Assembly (NCBI RefSeq): GCF_021365465.1
Contig: NZ_CP089932.1
Span: forward strand, 1,984,001-2,048,000
From: Erwinia tracheiphila
GTDB taxonomy: Bacteria > Pseudomonadota > Gammaproteobacteria > Enterobacterales > Enterobacteriaceae
Length of the DNA stretch: 64,000 nt
Reading direction: 5' to 3'
Made by a program: the position numbers and the translations under genes. Below the pieces are notes generated by a model, which was not told the DNA's origin, did not search any database, and saw only the letters and a program-made list of their open reading frames with translations. Numbering within the stretch: the first letter of the stretch is position 1; every line of letters starts with the position of its first letter. Positions 30,510 through 40,263 of this stretch are shown here, piece by piece.

Positions 30510-30608
30510 TGTCAATTACATTAGAAAATGGGTGGTCAGGTAGAATCCGTTTGCGCTGAACAACAGAAAAAGAATCACAGTGGCAGTAATGTAAATATTT
30601 ATAGTAAT

Positions 30609-30627
30609 CTCAATGAGAATTGTTATC
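30609..30627 (-). promoter_or_regulatory. Putative Fur box
   Basis: The 19-mer beginning CTCAATGAGAAT and ending TGTTATC matches the Fur consensus (GATAATGATAATCATTATC) at 13 of 19 positions by hand count. It lies about 100 bp upstream of the receptor start. This fits iron-repressed control of the original gene. Confidence 0.6.
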
Positions 30628-30694
30628 TTTTCTGCATTAAGATTCAAGTAATTATTTATATATCAATAGCCTGCAAAAAATGCGGATTTAACAG

Positions 30695-30712
30695 GCGGCA
30701 CCAAAGTGCCGC
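30695..30712 (-). terminator. Hairpin terminator after treA
   Basis: A 7-bp GC-rich stem GCGGCAC / GTGCCGC with a 4-nt loop, just past the treA stop on the minus strand. A T-run follows only after about 10 nt, so it is a moderate candidate. Confidence 0.6.
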
Positions 30713-30718
30713 ATAGGG

Positions 30719-32380
30719 TCAGGGTTTTTTAGAAATATCACTGACGTTGTTACAAACAACATTTTTGGGGCAATAAAGATCCAGCAGCTTCAATGTTACG
30801 CCATTTGTCCATCCGAAACCGTCCTGTAAAGGGTATTCACCGCCGCCGCCGATACCTTTGCCTTCAACCACATACTTTTCCACCAGTTTATGCTGTTTAT
30901 CGTAAGTGGCCTGCACATTGTTGAGAAAGCGTACACCGATCTCTTTTGCCAGCGCTGATTTACCGTAATTGTTAAGTCCCTCAACGGCTGCCCACTGCAA
31001 TGGTGCCCAGCCGTTAGGTGCATCCCACTGCTGGCCAGTATGAATAGTAGTAGTGACCAGGCCGCCCTCTTTGAGCAGCTGTTTTTCAACGGCGACACTG
31101 GTTTTATCTGCCTGGGGTGCATTCGCCACCTTTAACCACAGCGGAAACAGGCTTGCTGCTGTGAGCTGGGGACGGATTGTGCCACTTTGCCAGTCGTAAT
31201 CAGCGTACCAGCCCTGTTTTTCATTCCACAAGTAATGGTTAATCGCCTGCCTGCGCCTCTCGGCAAGTTGTGTGAAATGCTGGCTGGCCTGCCGATCCCC
31301 GTTGAGCAGCGTCGCATGAGCCAGCGTGGTTTCGAGATGGAACAGCAGAGAATTAAGATCAACTGGCAGTATGCGGGTGGTTTGAATTGTGTCCAGCTTT
31401 CCGGGATTGGCAAACCAGCGGGAGCTGAAATCCCAGCCGGACGCGGCACCCGCACGCAAATCGCGCCAGAGTTCGCTCTTGTTGCGTGTGCCAGCCTGTT
31501 TAGCGGTCGAAATATCATCCATCCATGACTCTGTACGGGGCACATCGCGATCGTCCCAGTAGCGGTTAAGCAGCGTGCCGTCTTTTAATTTTACCGCACG
31601 CTGACTGCTTTCTCCTGCCTTAAGCGTTTCAAAACCCGCCATCCAATAGTCATACTCTTTCTGTAATTCAGGCAGATACTTACGATATGCCGTATCGCCC
31701 TGATGTTGTGCCAGCAGATCGACCATCATGCTGAAGAAAGGGGGCTGTGATCGGCTCAGATAATAGCTGCGGTTACCATTGGGAATATGACCGTACTTTT
31801 CCAGCAGTGACGCAAAATTATCGACCATATCCTGCATGCGATCCCAGTAGCCGCTCTCGGCCAGTCCTAGCAGGGTAAAATAACTGTCCCAGTAATAAAT
31901 CTCGCGGAAACGGCCACCTGGCACTACATAAGGTGCGGGAAGAGGCAGCAGCGAATCCCATGTATTGACCTGGTGAGCCGTTCTGGTTAGTACCGGCCAC
32001 AGGCCATCGATATGCTGACGCAGACTTTCTCCGGCAGGAGGGGAATACTGCTTACTTTCGACAGGTAGCATAAAATTCTCGTTAACAAAACGGTGCAGAT
32101 CAAAGCCGCGCTGGTTTTTCTGCATTTGCCAGTCGGCCAGAATTGAAGAGGGATCGCTTTTAGGCACGGCATCGGCGAAGGTTTTTTGATCGGAGAAAAT
32201 CCCGGCCGTCTGAACCTCCTGATACAAGGAGCCAAAACGGACATCCGGGGGCTGCACAGCAGCCTCAGGGTCACCTTGAGGCTTATCGGTCGTTCTGGCA
32301 TAGCCAGCCTGAGAGAGGGCCGCGAACAGCAGGGACAGTACCAGCATTTTTTTCCACGGTTTCTTTTCAACTCTGTGCAT
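30719..32380 (-). CDS. treA: Periplasmic trehalase TreA
   Basis: A GH37 inverting trehalase that splits trehalose to two glucose units in the periplasm. A signal peptide of about 30 aa (hydrophobic core [17 protein letters not shown]) precedes the enzyme. Both trehalase signatures are visible: [15 protein letters not shown] and [10 protein letters not shown]. Catalytic Asp lies in [10 protein letters not shown] and catalytic Glu in [17 protein letters not shown]. The protein is 553 aa from ATG 32380 (MHRVEKKPW) or 557 aa from 32392; family members are about 560. It lies downstream of ymgE as in E. coli, with IS1 and the receptor pseudogene in between. Confidence 0.96.
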   Translation of the reverse strand: MHRVEKKPWKKMLVLSLLFAALSQAGYARTTDKPQGDPEAAVQPPDVRFGSLYQEVQTAGIFSDQKTFADAVPKSDPSSILADWQMQKNQRGFDLHRFVNENFMLPVESKQYSPPAGESLRQHIDGLWPVLTRTAHQVNTWDSLLPLPAPYVVPGGRFREIYYWDSYFTLLGLAESGYWDRMQDMVDNFASLLEKYGHIPNGNRSYYLSRSQPPFFSMMVDLLAQHQGDTAYRKYLPELQKEYDYWMAGFETLKAGESSQRAVKLKDGTLLNRYWDDRDVPRTESWMDDISTAKQAGTRNKSELWRDLRAGAASGWDFSSRWFANPGKLDTIQTTRILPVDLNSLLFHLETTLAHATLLNGDRQASQHFTQLAERRRQAINHYLWNEKQGWYADYDWQSGTIRPQLTAASLFPLWLKVANAPQADKTSVAVEKQLLKEGGLVTTTIHTGQQWDAPNGWAPLQWAAVEGLNNYGKSALAKEIGVRFLNNVQATYDKQHKLVEKYVVEGKGIGGGGEYPLQDGFGWTNGVTLKLLDLYCPKNVVCNNVSDISKKP

Positions 32381-32410
32381 GAGGTTCTCCATATTTGAAT
32401 CCGGCGATCC

Positions 32411-32874
32411 ATAACTTATTGACTGTACATCAAACTTTAGACGTTTTTTTACAGAACGTCAGGGGGACTTTGTGAAGTGTGAAGTCGTCAGGGTTTCAGA
32501 TGTCAAGGCACAATTTCATTTTACGAAATTTGGAACTGTGTAATGCTTTCATGTCACTATTATTACTCAGTGGGTATATTTAACTGCATGTCTGCATATA
32601 TTCAGGATAAAATAATGGATAATTTATTATGCGTTGATATTACGCTTATCAGTTATTTTCTGGCTGTTATTTGGTTATGTCTTCCCTGTTTTATCGATAT
32701 TATTTATGTTTTTCCAGTGCCTGTATATTTTCAAGTTTATGAGGGAAAATCATTTGCTATAAAATCTGAAATACTCTGATATTAAAATAACCCTGCCTGA
32801 CTTTTTCCTTCATAAGATAATATAAATTTAAAAGTACCCTGGATTTATTACCTTCAAAAGGACTTGTTCAACTC
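32411..32874. other. Intergenic region treA/vasL-like
   Basis: About 460 bp, very AT-rich. One ORF of 78 codons (32543-32779) has low-complexity hydrophobic content and no ribosome-binding site, and I do not call it. No repeat or RNA gene is seen. Confidence 0.5.
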
Positions 32875-34050
32875 ATGACCACTTCAAGACAAAATATCCT
32901 TCATACAGGGAGTGACCCTCGTGTCTTACCCGAGTTTATTCAGCTTCGTCATGAAACGGGGAAAAAAAGTCGATCTGACGATAAAAACGTAGACTGGCAG
33001 CGGGTGGAGGAACTGTCAATCGCCTTATTTCGCCGCAACGGTATGGATTTGCAAAGCGTTGCCTGGTACAGCATGGCAAGAGCATGGCGAGCCGGGCTGG
33101 CTGGGCTGTGTGAAGGCCTGGAGATAATCACGGCGATGTTAAAATATCAATGGCCAACGCTGTGGCCTCATCCTCTGCCAGCCCGACTGGCCATTATCAC
33201 CTGGTTAAGTAACAGCATTCAGCAGTTTATGCGTACTCTAACCTTGAATCAGACAGATCTCCCTTTAGTGCTAAGGCTACGATCCGCACTGGACGAAAGT
33301 GTTGAATTGCTCGAAAAACTGGCGCAAAGACACCTTTCACAACTAGACTGGCTCAATATTCAGGTAAGCGATTTAATCAGGGGTTTACTGCCGACCCGGC
33401 CGTCATTGGAGCAACTTAATCAGCATGTATCACAGGAACATGCCCGAGGCGCAGATGATCAGCTGCAACCTCCTGATGACAATTTTACGCCGCTAGTGTA
33501 CGTGCCACACGACCTCAGTGAGCCAAACACACTCAAGGTATCCTTCAGTTTTTGGGAACGCAGTCGTGGATTTATAACCGGAATGATTGCTATGCTGCTG
33601 TGTGGAACCATGGCAATATGGGCGTGGCATCTTATGCAGCCCCTACCCAACAGGGCACAGAGAATGACGCTGCTGGCTCAACAGATTGTGCCCCAGCAGG
33701 TCAGGCAAGAGATACACTGGCGAAAGTATGCAGAAGACGCCGCGCTGCCAGATAAGCAGATGCTGCTATGGCAGACGGTACAATACCGTCTGCAAAAGCT
33801 CAGTCAGGATCTTGATACACTGGAGAAAGCCAATCCGCAGAGTAAAATGTGGCCTGAACTTAAAGCCAGAGTGGTGACTATCCAGCAGCCGTTTGAGGAG
33901 CTGACGCCACTCGAAGATCTGCTACTCAAACTGCAAAAAAACAATGCTTCGCCAGTGCTACGAGGAAAAATCGAGCAGCGGATGAAGCAGCTGCTGGCGC
34001 GTTATGCGTTGATCCTCGGAGAAGATCCGCACTATGAAAAACTCTATTAA
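32875..34050 (+). CDS. VasL-like protein with ImpA N-terminal domain (orphan type VI secretion gene)
   Basis: A 391-aa protein. Residues about 10-130 resemble the ImpA_N domain of TssA/VasL proteins (SDPRVLPEFIQLRHE, VDWQRVEELSIALFRRNGMDLQS, GLCEGLEIITAMLKYQWPTLWP). A single transmembrane segment lies near residues 237-257 (GFITGMIAMLLCGTMAIW), followed by a helical C-terminal half, the VasL layout. AAAAGGAC lies upstream of the ATG. Known: such proteins belong to type VI secretion clusters and cap or anchor the sheath. No other type VI gene is in the window, so it is an orphan here, either a relic or a partner of a cluster elsewhere. Confidence 0.8.
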   Translation: MTTSRQNILHTGSDPRVLPEFIQLRHETGKKSRSDDKNVDWQRVEELSIALFRRNGMDLQSVAWYSMARAWRAGLAGLCEGLEIITAMLKYQWPTLWPHPLPARLAIITWLSNSIQQFMRTLTLNQTDLPLVLRLRSALDESVELLEKLAQRHLSQLDWLNIQVSDLIRGLLPTRPSLEQLNQHVSQEHARGADDQLQPPDDNFTPLVYVPHDLSEPNTLKVSFSFWERSRGFITGMIAMLLCGTMAIWAWHLMQPLPNRAQRMTLLAQQIVPQQVRQEIHWRKYAEDAALPDKQMLLWQTVQYRLQKLSQDLDTLEKANPQSKMWPELKARVVTIQQPFEELTPLEDLLLKLQKNNASPVLRGKIEQRMKQLLARYALILGEDPHYEKLY

Positions 34051-34089
34051 AGCCTGCTGAGGCATGGACAAAGCCAAAAAAAGTGCGGT

Positions 34090-35583
34090 TCAGAACATCA
34101 TTACCATCCAGGGATAGGCAATCAACATCATTCCGCCCAGGAAAATGGTGCCGAAAAGCGTACCCAGTCGCCAGTAATCTTTGGTCGGCAGATAGCCACT
34201 GCCATAATAGATGGGGCTGGGGCCTGTTCCGTAAGGTGTAATGATACCCATAACGCCCAAAGAAGTGACCATCATCAGGCAGAAAACGGGCATATTAATA
34301 CCGGGTATTGAGGCGGCAATGGTGAGCGTGGCAGGCAGCAGGGCGGTGGTGTGTGCGGTGGTGCTGGCAAACAGATAGTGCAAAAGGAAAAAGGCCACTA
34401 ACAGCACCACTGCGGAAACCTGTGGATCGTAACCTTGTAACAGCTGGCTGCCTTCTTTTCCCAGCCAGGCAATAAAGCCGACTCTGGCCAGGCCGTCCGC
34501 CAGGGCGACCAGTGTGGCAAACCAGGCAAACGTGTTCCAGGCAGGCTTGTTGCTGGTGATATCGTTCCAGCTTAATACCCCCGTCCAGAGCATCACCACC
34601 ACCACCACCAGTGCTGCCATCGCAGGTTCAATCCAAGGGGCGGCAAAAATCCACATCAGCAGCGCTGTACAAACAAAAAGCAGCAGCAAAATTTCATTAC
34701 GCGACAGTTTTCCTAGTTTTTCCAGCTCGCTGTTCGCCCAGCGCGGCACCTCGTCATTGATTTTTACTTCGGGTGGGTAAAACCAGTAAGCCAGCAACGG
34801 CATGGTCAGAATCAACAGCAGGCCCAGAGGCAGAAAAGCGAGAAACCACATCCCCCAGGAGATATCAAAACCCGTAATGCTCTTTACCAGCGACAGCGCC
34901 AGCAGATTGGGTGCCAGTGCAGATAAGAACATCGAACTGGTGATACAGGCTGCGGTAATCGCTACCCACATCAGATAAGAGCCAATTTTACGGGCGCTGG
35001 GATGGTCAGGTCTTGAACCGTATAGCGGTGGCAGATTAGCAATCACGGGATAGATAGTCCCCCCGCTGCGTGCGGTATTAGAGGGGGTGAACGGGGCCAG
35101 CAGCAGATCGGCAAAAGTAATGGCATAGCCCAGTGTCAGGCTGCGGCGTCCAAGGAACTTCACCAGAATTAATGCCAGCCTGCGACCAAACTGCGTTTTG
35201 TCATAGCCTGCTGCAAACATAAATGCGCCAAAAATCAACCATACCGTTGAATTTCCGAAGCCGCTGACCGCCCACTTAAAGGCTTCCGTCGGCATATTAA
35301 ACCGGGGACTGGCCATTTCAGACGGGCTGAACAACAGCCACTGGCTAAACAGCGCAATAGTGACCACGCCGGTTAAACCGATAACTGCGCCGGGCAGCGG
35401 TTCAAAAATCAGGCCAACAATCACGCCGACAAAAACGGCAAAGAAATGCCATGCATAAGGTTCCAGACCTGAAGGCACCGGTATCAGCAGCAGTAAAAGG
35501 GTCACTGCCAGCGGCAATAACTTCATCATGGCATCTTTCTTACAGCCTGCTTTAGCAGGAGCCAAACCGTTCGATAAGTTCAT
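34090..35583 (-). CDS. DASS-family dicarboxylate/anion symporter
   Basis: A 497-aa integral membrane transporter of the divalent anion:Na+ symporter family (CitT/YbhI/SodiT type). It has about 12 hydrophobic segments, the family motifs APFTPSNTARSGG and, near the C-terminus, ASTTAHTTALLPA and GIITPYGTGPSPIYYGSGY. The start is uncertain: ATG 35583 (MNLSNGLAP) or the ATG pair just upstream of KLLPLAVT (35532/35529). It is divergent from the fumarate-reductase-like gene at 36285 with 0.7 kb between. Likely substrates are fumarate, malate, succinate or tartrate. Confidence 0.9.
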   Translation of the reverse strand: MNLSNGLAPAKAGCKKDAMMKLLPLAVTLLLLLIPVPSGLEPYAWHFFAVFVGVIVGLIFEPLPGAVIGLTGVVTIALFSQWLLFSPSEMASPRFNMPTEAFKWAVSGFGNSTVWLIFGAFMFAAGYDKTQFGRRLALILVKFLGRRSLTLGYAITFADLLLAPFTPSNTARSGGTIYPVIANLPPLYGSRPDHPSARKIGSYLMWVAITAACITSSMFLSALAPNLLALSLVKSITGFDISWGMWFLAFLPLGLLLILTMPLLAYWFYPPEVKINDEVPRWANSELEKLGKLSRNEILLLLFVCTALLMWIFAAPWIEPAMAALVVVVVMLWTGVLSWNDITSNKPAWNTFAWFATLVALADGLARVGFIAWLGKEGSQLLQGYDPQVSAVVLLVAFFLLHYLFASTTAHTTALLPATLTIAASIPGINMPVFCLMMVTSLGVMGIITPYGTGPSPIYYGSGYLPTKDYWRLGTLFGTIFLGGMMLIAYPWMVMMF

Positions 35584-36284
35584 AGCAAAAAATGATTCCG
35601 TCGTTTTAGCTAATTCACAGAGCGATGAGCATCGCATGCTGCAAGTGGTAAGGGCGATGTCATGACTCCCACGGGTGTCCCGGCCCCTTGTTTCTGCCAC
35701 GCTGTTGGGGGGCAACCGGGTGGCATTGACTTTGCGGAGACCGCTTTTTTAATTTCTCATCCGCATCGCACCATTATTATTACTCTGTTAATAAATGGCG
35801 CGTAAATATATCTATCTGCTGGCGCTAGTTGCCAGAAATATAGGGTGAAACTGTAATGAAAATAAGTCCGTAATTTCACCATACCCATAACAAGGCGTCA
35901 CTATTGTTGTATGAAAATAACACGTTTCATTCTGCAGGAAGTGAATATAAATTATTGATGTTGAACATTTGCTATGCGTCAGTTACTTTAGTTTAAAATT
36001 CAGTAAACGCCAAATAATATAAATAATCATCTTATTTCCATCGCGTTAACTTATTCTATTTATAGGTTGATTTTTGGAAATAAATAGCTAAAAATGTCAC
36101 AGGTACTTTTCTGAATAAATTATTTTCTAACCCGTTTTCCCCGATAAAAATGTTATTACCGACGAACTTTACTCTGTTTACAGGAATGAACCGACGTTAA
36201 CTCAATTAAATATTGGTTTGTCAAATCAGCGTGCAGGTATTGCGTCGTCAGCACTCAGAACATCAACCCTGGAGTTGTGCCGCT
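35584..36284. other. Divergent control region between DASS transporter and flavoprotein gene
   Basis: About 700 bp with no gene. The central 35760-36180 part is AT-rich and presumably holds both promoters. I looked for FNR-type sites (TTGAT-N4-ATCAA) and found only weak half-matches (for example TTGATGTTGAAC near 35957), so none is called. Confidence 0.45.
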
Positions 36285-39062
36285 ATGAACACGCTGACCC
36301 CGATTCTTAATCCACTGACATTGCCCAACGGCGCTGTACTGAAAAACCGCCTTCTGATGGCGCCCATGACCACCTGTACGGGATTTCACGATGGTTCCGT
36401 TACCAGTGAAGTGGTGGAGTATTACCGCGCAAGGGCGGGCAGCATGGGCACGGTCATCGTTGAATGCTGCTTTGTCGACCCTGAAGGGCCTGCTTTTCCG
36501 GGTGCACTGGGCATTGACAGCGATAACAAAATCCCCGGCCTGAAAAGAATTGCGGACGCAGTCAAGTTGGAAGGTTCGACGGCTATTCTGCAAATCTATC
36601 ATGGAGGCAGGATGGTGGAGTCGGAGCTGATTGGCGGCAGAACCCCGGTCGCACCCAGCGCCGTCGCGGCACCCCGCGACGGCGCCACTATACCGCAGGC
36701 GCTGACTGCAGAAGACGTCGAGGGAATGGTTGGCAAATTCGGCGATGCGGTAAACCGGGCGATCAAAGCGGGATTCGATGGTGTGGAAATTCACGGTGCC
36801 AATACTTACCTGATCCAGCAGTTCTTTTCTCCCAACTCCAATCAGCGTCAGGATAAATGGGGCGGCAGCCGTGAAAAGCGCGCTGCTTTCCCACTGGCGG
36901 TTCTCGACATCACACAAAAAATGGCGAAGCGCTTTGCCCATGACGGTTTTATCATCGGCTATCGTTTCTCGCCGGAAGAACTGGAAGTACCGGGCATCCG
37001 CTTTGATGACACCTTATTTTTACTGGAAAAACTCGCCCATCAAGGGCTGGACTATGTGCATTTTTCACTGGGTCAACTTCTGCGGTCTTCTATCATAGAA
37101 ACCGACGACTCCACGCCGCTTATTACCAAATTTTTGGCGATGCGCTCGCCTGAGCTGGCCAGAATACCGGTGATTGGCGTCGGTGGCGTGGTCAATAAAG
37201 CCGATGCTGAAAACGCGCTGGCGCACGGATTCGATTTAGTGGCCGTGGGCAAAGCCTGCATTGCTTACCCTGACTGGGCCGACCGCATCATCAATAATGA
37301 ATGCCTCGAGCTGTTTATCGACAGTCAGCAGCGCGAAGCGCTAAAGATACCGGAGCCGCTATGGCGCTTCTCGCTGGTGGACGCCATGATCCGCGACGCA
37401 AGCGTGGCCGGGCGTAAATACAAAGCGGGCGTCTGGCAGGAAAAAGTCGAATCGGAAGCGCTTAAGCTTAAAATTAATGTCACCCTGGACACTGACCGTA
37501 TTACCGACATCAGCCTGGTGCCGGACGATTCCCTCGACGTGGATTTCACTACCACCTTTGACAGTCTGCGTTCGCGCATTCTGGTGGCAAACAGCCCACA
37601 TGTTGATGCGGTCACTGGCGCGACCACGCAAAGTGAAGCGCTGAAAAAAGCCGTGTCCCGCGCGCTCACCTCCTCCAGTAAAGAACAGGTGATAGAAGAG
37701 GGTGGGAACCCGCAGGCACCGCAAAACTATGATGTGGTGATCGTCGGCAGCGGCGGGGCAGGGCTGGCAGCGGCCATACAGGCGCACGATGAAGGGGCCC
37801 ATGTGGCGATCATCGAAAAAATGCCTGCCATTGGCGGCAATACCATTAAAGCCTCGGTCGGCATGAACGCGGCACAAAGCCGTTTCCAGCAGCAAAAAGG
37901 CATTGAAGACAGTAAAGCGCTGTTCTACAACGAAACGCTGAAAGGGGGAAAATTTAAAAATAATCCTGATTTACTGCACGAGTTTGTAAACCTGGCACCG
38001 GAAGCCATCGAGTGGCTGGCGGCAAAAGGCATTGAGCTTAACGAGTTAACCATTACCGGCGGCATGAGCATTGAGCGAACTCATCGCCCGGCCGATCACT
38101 CTGCGGTGGGTGGCTTTCTTATCAGCGGCCTGGTGAAAAACATCAATAAACGCAATATTGAGGTGCTGCTGGAAACGTCGGCAGATGAAATCCTGTTTAC
38201 CGACGGCGCGGTCAGTGGTGTGCGGGTGGTGGACGAATATAACGACAGTCGTGTACTCAATGCCAAAAGCGTTATCGTTGCTACGGGGGGCTTCAGCGCC
38301 AACCGCGAGATGGTGGTGAAGTATCGGCCAGACCTTGAGGGATTTGTCACCACCAATCATAAAGGCGCTACGGGCAGTGGTATCGCCATGCTGAAAAAAA
38401 TCGGTGCGGATACGGTCGATATGGGGGAAATCCAGATCCATCCCACCGTTGAACAAACTACCTCATATCTCATTTCTGAAGCCATTCGCGGTGGCGGGGC
38501 CATCCTGATTAGCCAGGCCGGGCAGCGCTTTTATAACGAGATGGAAACCCGTGATAAGGTCTCGGCGGCCATTATCGCGCTGCCGGAGAAGAGCGCCTGG
38601 ATTATTTTTGACGACGAAGTCCGGCGTAATAACAAGGCTGCCGATGAATATATCGCCAGGGGATTTGTGGTCAGCGCACCGTCGCCTCAGGCGCTGGCGG
38701 TGAAATTGAATATGGATTTTCATGCGCTGCTGTCCGCGCTGGAGCGTTACAACCTGTTTGTGGAAAAACAGGATGACGAGGATTTTGGCCGAACAACCGC
38801 CCTGCGGCACCCACTTAAAACTGCCCCGTTTTACGCGATTCGTATTGCGCCGGGCGTGCATCACACTATGGGGGGCGTCACCATTAACACCGAGACCGCC
38901 GTGCTGGATAGCAAAAAACAGGCCATTCCAGGAGCCTGGGCGGCGGGTGAAGTGGTTGGGGGAATTCACGGTGCAAATCGTATCGGAGGGAATGCGATAG
39001 CGGACATTATCATCTTCGGCATCCTTGCCGGGCGGCATGCCGCGGCGTTCTCCTGCCAGTAA
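36285..39062 (+). CDS. Three-domain flavoprotein: OYE-like / FMN-bind / fumarate reductase
   Basis: A 925-aa cytoplasmic protein with no signal peptide. Domain 1 (1-370) is an Old Yellow Enzyme-type NAD(P)H:FMN oxidoreductase (LLMAPMTTCTG, EIHGANTYLIQQFFSPNSN, DKWGGS). Domain 2 (about 385-470) is FMN_bind with the flavinylation motif DAVTGATTQS, where ApbE attaches FMN to Thr. Domain 3 (about 485-925) is a fumarate-reductase FAD domain: VIVGSGGAGLAAA, GGFSANREM, GQRFYNEMETRD, GVHHTMGG, GANRIGGNAIAD. The layout matches the soluble NADH:fumarate reductase known from Klebsiella pneumoniae. ATG 36285 is chosen because GGAG lies upstream and the OYE domain starts there. Fumarate is the likely acceptor; other enoates are possible. 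Confidence 0.9.
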   Translation: MNTLTPILNPLTLPNGAVLKNRLLMAPMTTCTGFHDGSVTSEVVEYYRARAGSMGTVIVECCFVDPEGPAFPGALGIDSDNKIPGLKRIADAVKLEGSTAILQIYHGGRMVESELIGGRTPVAPSAVAAPRDGATIPQALTAEDVEGMVGKFGDAVNRAIKAGFDGVEIHGANTYLIQQFFSPNSNQRQDKWGGSREKRAAFPLAVLDITQKMAKRFAHDGFIIGYRFSPEELEVPGIRFDDTLFLLEKLAHQGLDYVHFSLGQLLRSSIIETDDSTPLITKFLAMRSPELARIPVIGVGGVVNKADAENALAHGFDLVAVGKACIAYPDWADRIINNECLELFIDSQQREALKIPEPLWRFSLVDAMIRDASVAGRKYKAGVWQEKVESEALKLKINVTLDTDRITDISLVPDDSLDVDFTTTFDSLRSRILVANSPHVDAVTGATTQSEALKKAVSRALTSSSKEQVIEEGGNPQAPQNYDVVIVGSGGAGLAAAIQAHDEGAHVAIIEKMPAIGGNTIKASVGMNAAQSRFQQQKGIEDSKALFYNETLKGGKFKNNPDLLHEFVNLAPEAIEWLAAKGIELNELTITGGMSIERTHRPADHSAVGGFLISGLVKNINKRNIEVLLETSADEILFTDGAVSGVRVVDEYNDSRVLNAKSVIVATGGFSANREMVVKYRPDLEGFVTTNHKGATGSGIAMLKKIGADTVDMGEIQIHPTVEQTTSYLISEAIRGGGAILISQAGQRFYNEMETRDKVSAAIIALPEKSAWIIFDDEVRRNNKAADEYIARGFVVSAPSPQALAVKLNMDFHALLSALERYNLFVEKQDDEDFGRTTALRHPLKTAPFYAIRIAPGVHHTMGGVTINTETAVLDSKKQAIPGAWAAGEVVGGIHGANRIGGNAIADIIIFGILAGRHAAAFSCQ

Positions 39063-39356
39063 GGTTGATTTCCGGCTGCGGCCTGCCGCGCCGGACGAGG
39101 CCGAAGGGTGAGATTCCGTTGGGCGGCCCGCCCTGTCACATTTGCTCCCGGTCCCGTCCTCCTCTCCGTTTGTCATTCCTGCGTCATATGATGCTTAACC
39201 TTTTCCGGCGGCAATTTTCCCGTTGCCACAGTTTTTTCTCCGCCTGGTCTGCGAATAGCATGGCGTGCCATAAAGATAATGCCCTTATCCCCTCACTTTT
39301 TCTCGCTCTGAATTAAACTGGATGCTGACACTAACTTTATGTTAGCGGAGCATAAG
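39063..39356. other. Intergenic region
   Basis: About 290 bp. A GC-rich stretch after the flavoprotein stop can form imperfect hairpins, without a T-run. CTAAC-TTTAT-GTTAG (near 39330) forms a short inverted repeat just before the peroxiredoxin remnant. Confidence 0.4.
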
Positions 39357-39920
39357 ATGAAAAATAAGTTAAGCAAACTGATACTGGCCGCGGCGACGCC
39401 GCGAGCGCTGGCGTTATAAACGTTCAGGCGGCACTGCCTGCGAGTGCTAAAGCACCTGATTTTGAGCTGCAGGGCGCGCTCGGCGGCAAACCCATCACTT
39501 TCTCATTGCAGCAGGCATTGCAAAAAGGCCCGGTAGTGCTCTACTTCTTTCCGGCCGCCTTCAGCGCGGGCTGTACTGTGGAAGCACACGACTTTGCGGA
39601 AGCCACCGACAGCTTCACCAAACTGGGTGCCACGGTTTTGTTGGCGTCACTGCAGGCAATACCGGGCAGGTCAGCGCGTTTTCCCGGTCAGAGTGCCGGG
39701 ATAAATTTGCCGTAACAGCCGATCCGTGGGCAAAGATTGCCTCGCAGTACCAGATCACCATGCAGATGAAAGGTAAACACCGTCCGAACGCACTTCCTAC
39801 GTGATAGCACCTGACCACAGCATTCTTCTGAGCTACACCGATCGTAACCCCGACAGCCATATCCAGAAAGCGCTGGACGCGGTCAAAACTTGGGATAAAG
39901 CCCATCCGACCACCCAATGA
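39357..39920 (+). pseudogene. Exported peroxiredoxin (AhpC/TSA family), frameshifted
   Basis: The gene starts MKNKLSKLILAAATP after GCGGAGCATAAG, with a signal-peptide-like region. The frame breaks at once (TAA at 39417-39419) and resumes as APDFELQGALGGKPITFSL. It contains the peroxidatic Cys motif VVLYFFPAAFSAGCTVEAHDF, breaks again near 39645 and 39785, and ends KAHPTTQ at 39920. At least three frame changes rule out function. Confidence 0.8.
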
Positions 39921-39937
39921 TGCCCCGCGAGGCACGC

Positions 39938-40100
39938 CATGTTGACCGCCCTTTTTACCGTTGAGTTTAAACCGATAGCGCCATGCCTTTTTGCCGTCGG
40001 GTTTCACTTCGAGGTAGAGACCGTTGAAGTCGTTGAGCCGATAAAGTTTTTCTTTTGACCTGGCAGTGCGGCATAGCGGGTCTTTGTCTATTCCCTGCAA
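39938..40100 (-). pseudogene. P4-type integrase N-terminal fragment
   Basis: The translation reads CRTARSKEKLYRLNDFNGLYLEV and PDGKKAWRYRFKLNGKKG, the DUF4102 N-terminus of P4-family integrases, different in sequence from the complete one at 5829. It is cut after GKKG, and the following bases belong to no integrase frame. It marks a former island end near ychF. Confidence 0.75.
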
Positions 40101-40263
40101 CGTTATTGTACTTAGCTAAAATGATAATGGAAACGGTTTGTACTCATCTATATACTCGTTTTAGATTGCACTTTCATGAAATTATGTGAGACAGTGTGGA
40201 TTTTATAGGGTTATGTGATTTTCATGAGATGTTCTGAAGCTTCATGAGACAACACATTTTTAT

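Noticed and set aside
32543..32779. 78-codon hydrophobic ORF upstream of the VasL-like gene
   Set aside because: AT-rich low complexity, no ribosome-binding site, no resemblance to a known small membrane protein.
35940..36080. FNR-type sites between the transporter and flavoprotein genes
   Set aside because: Only half-site matches were found; anaerobic control is plausible but not shown by sequence.
36255..36941. 228-codon ORF opposite the flavoprotein gene
   Set aside because: It is a shadow of a strongly codon-biased real gene; the composition is typical of a reverse-frame artefact.
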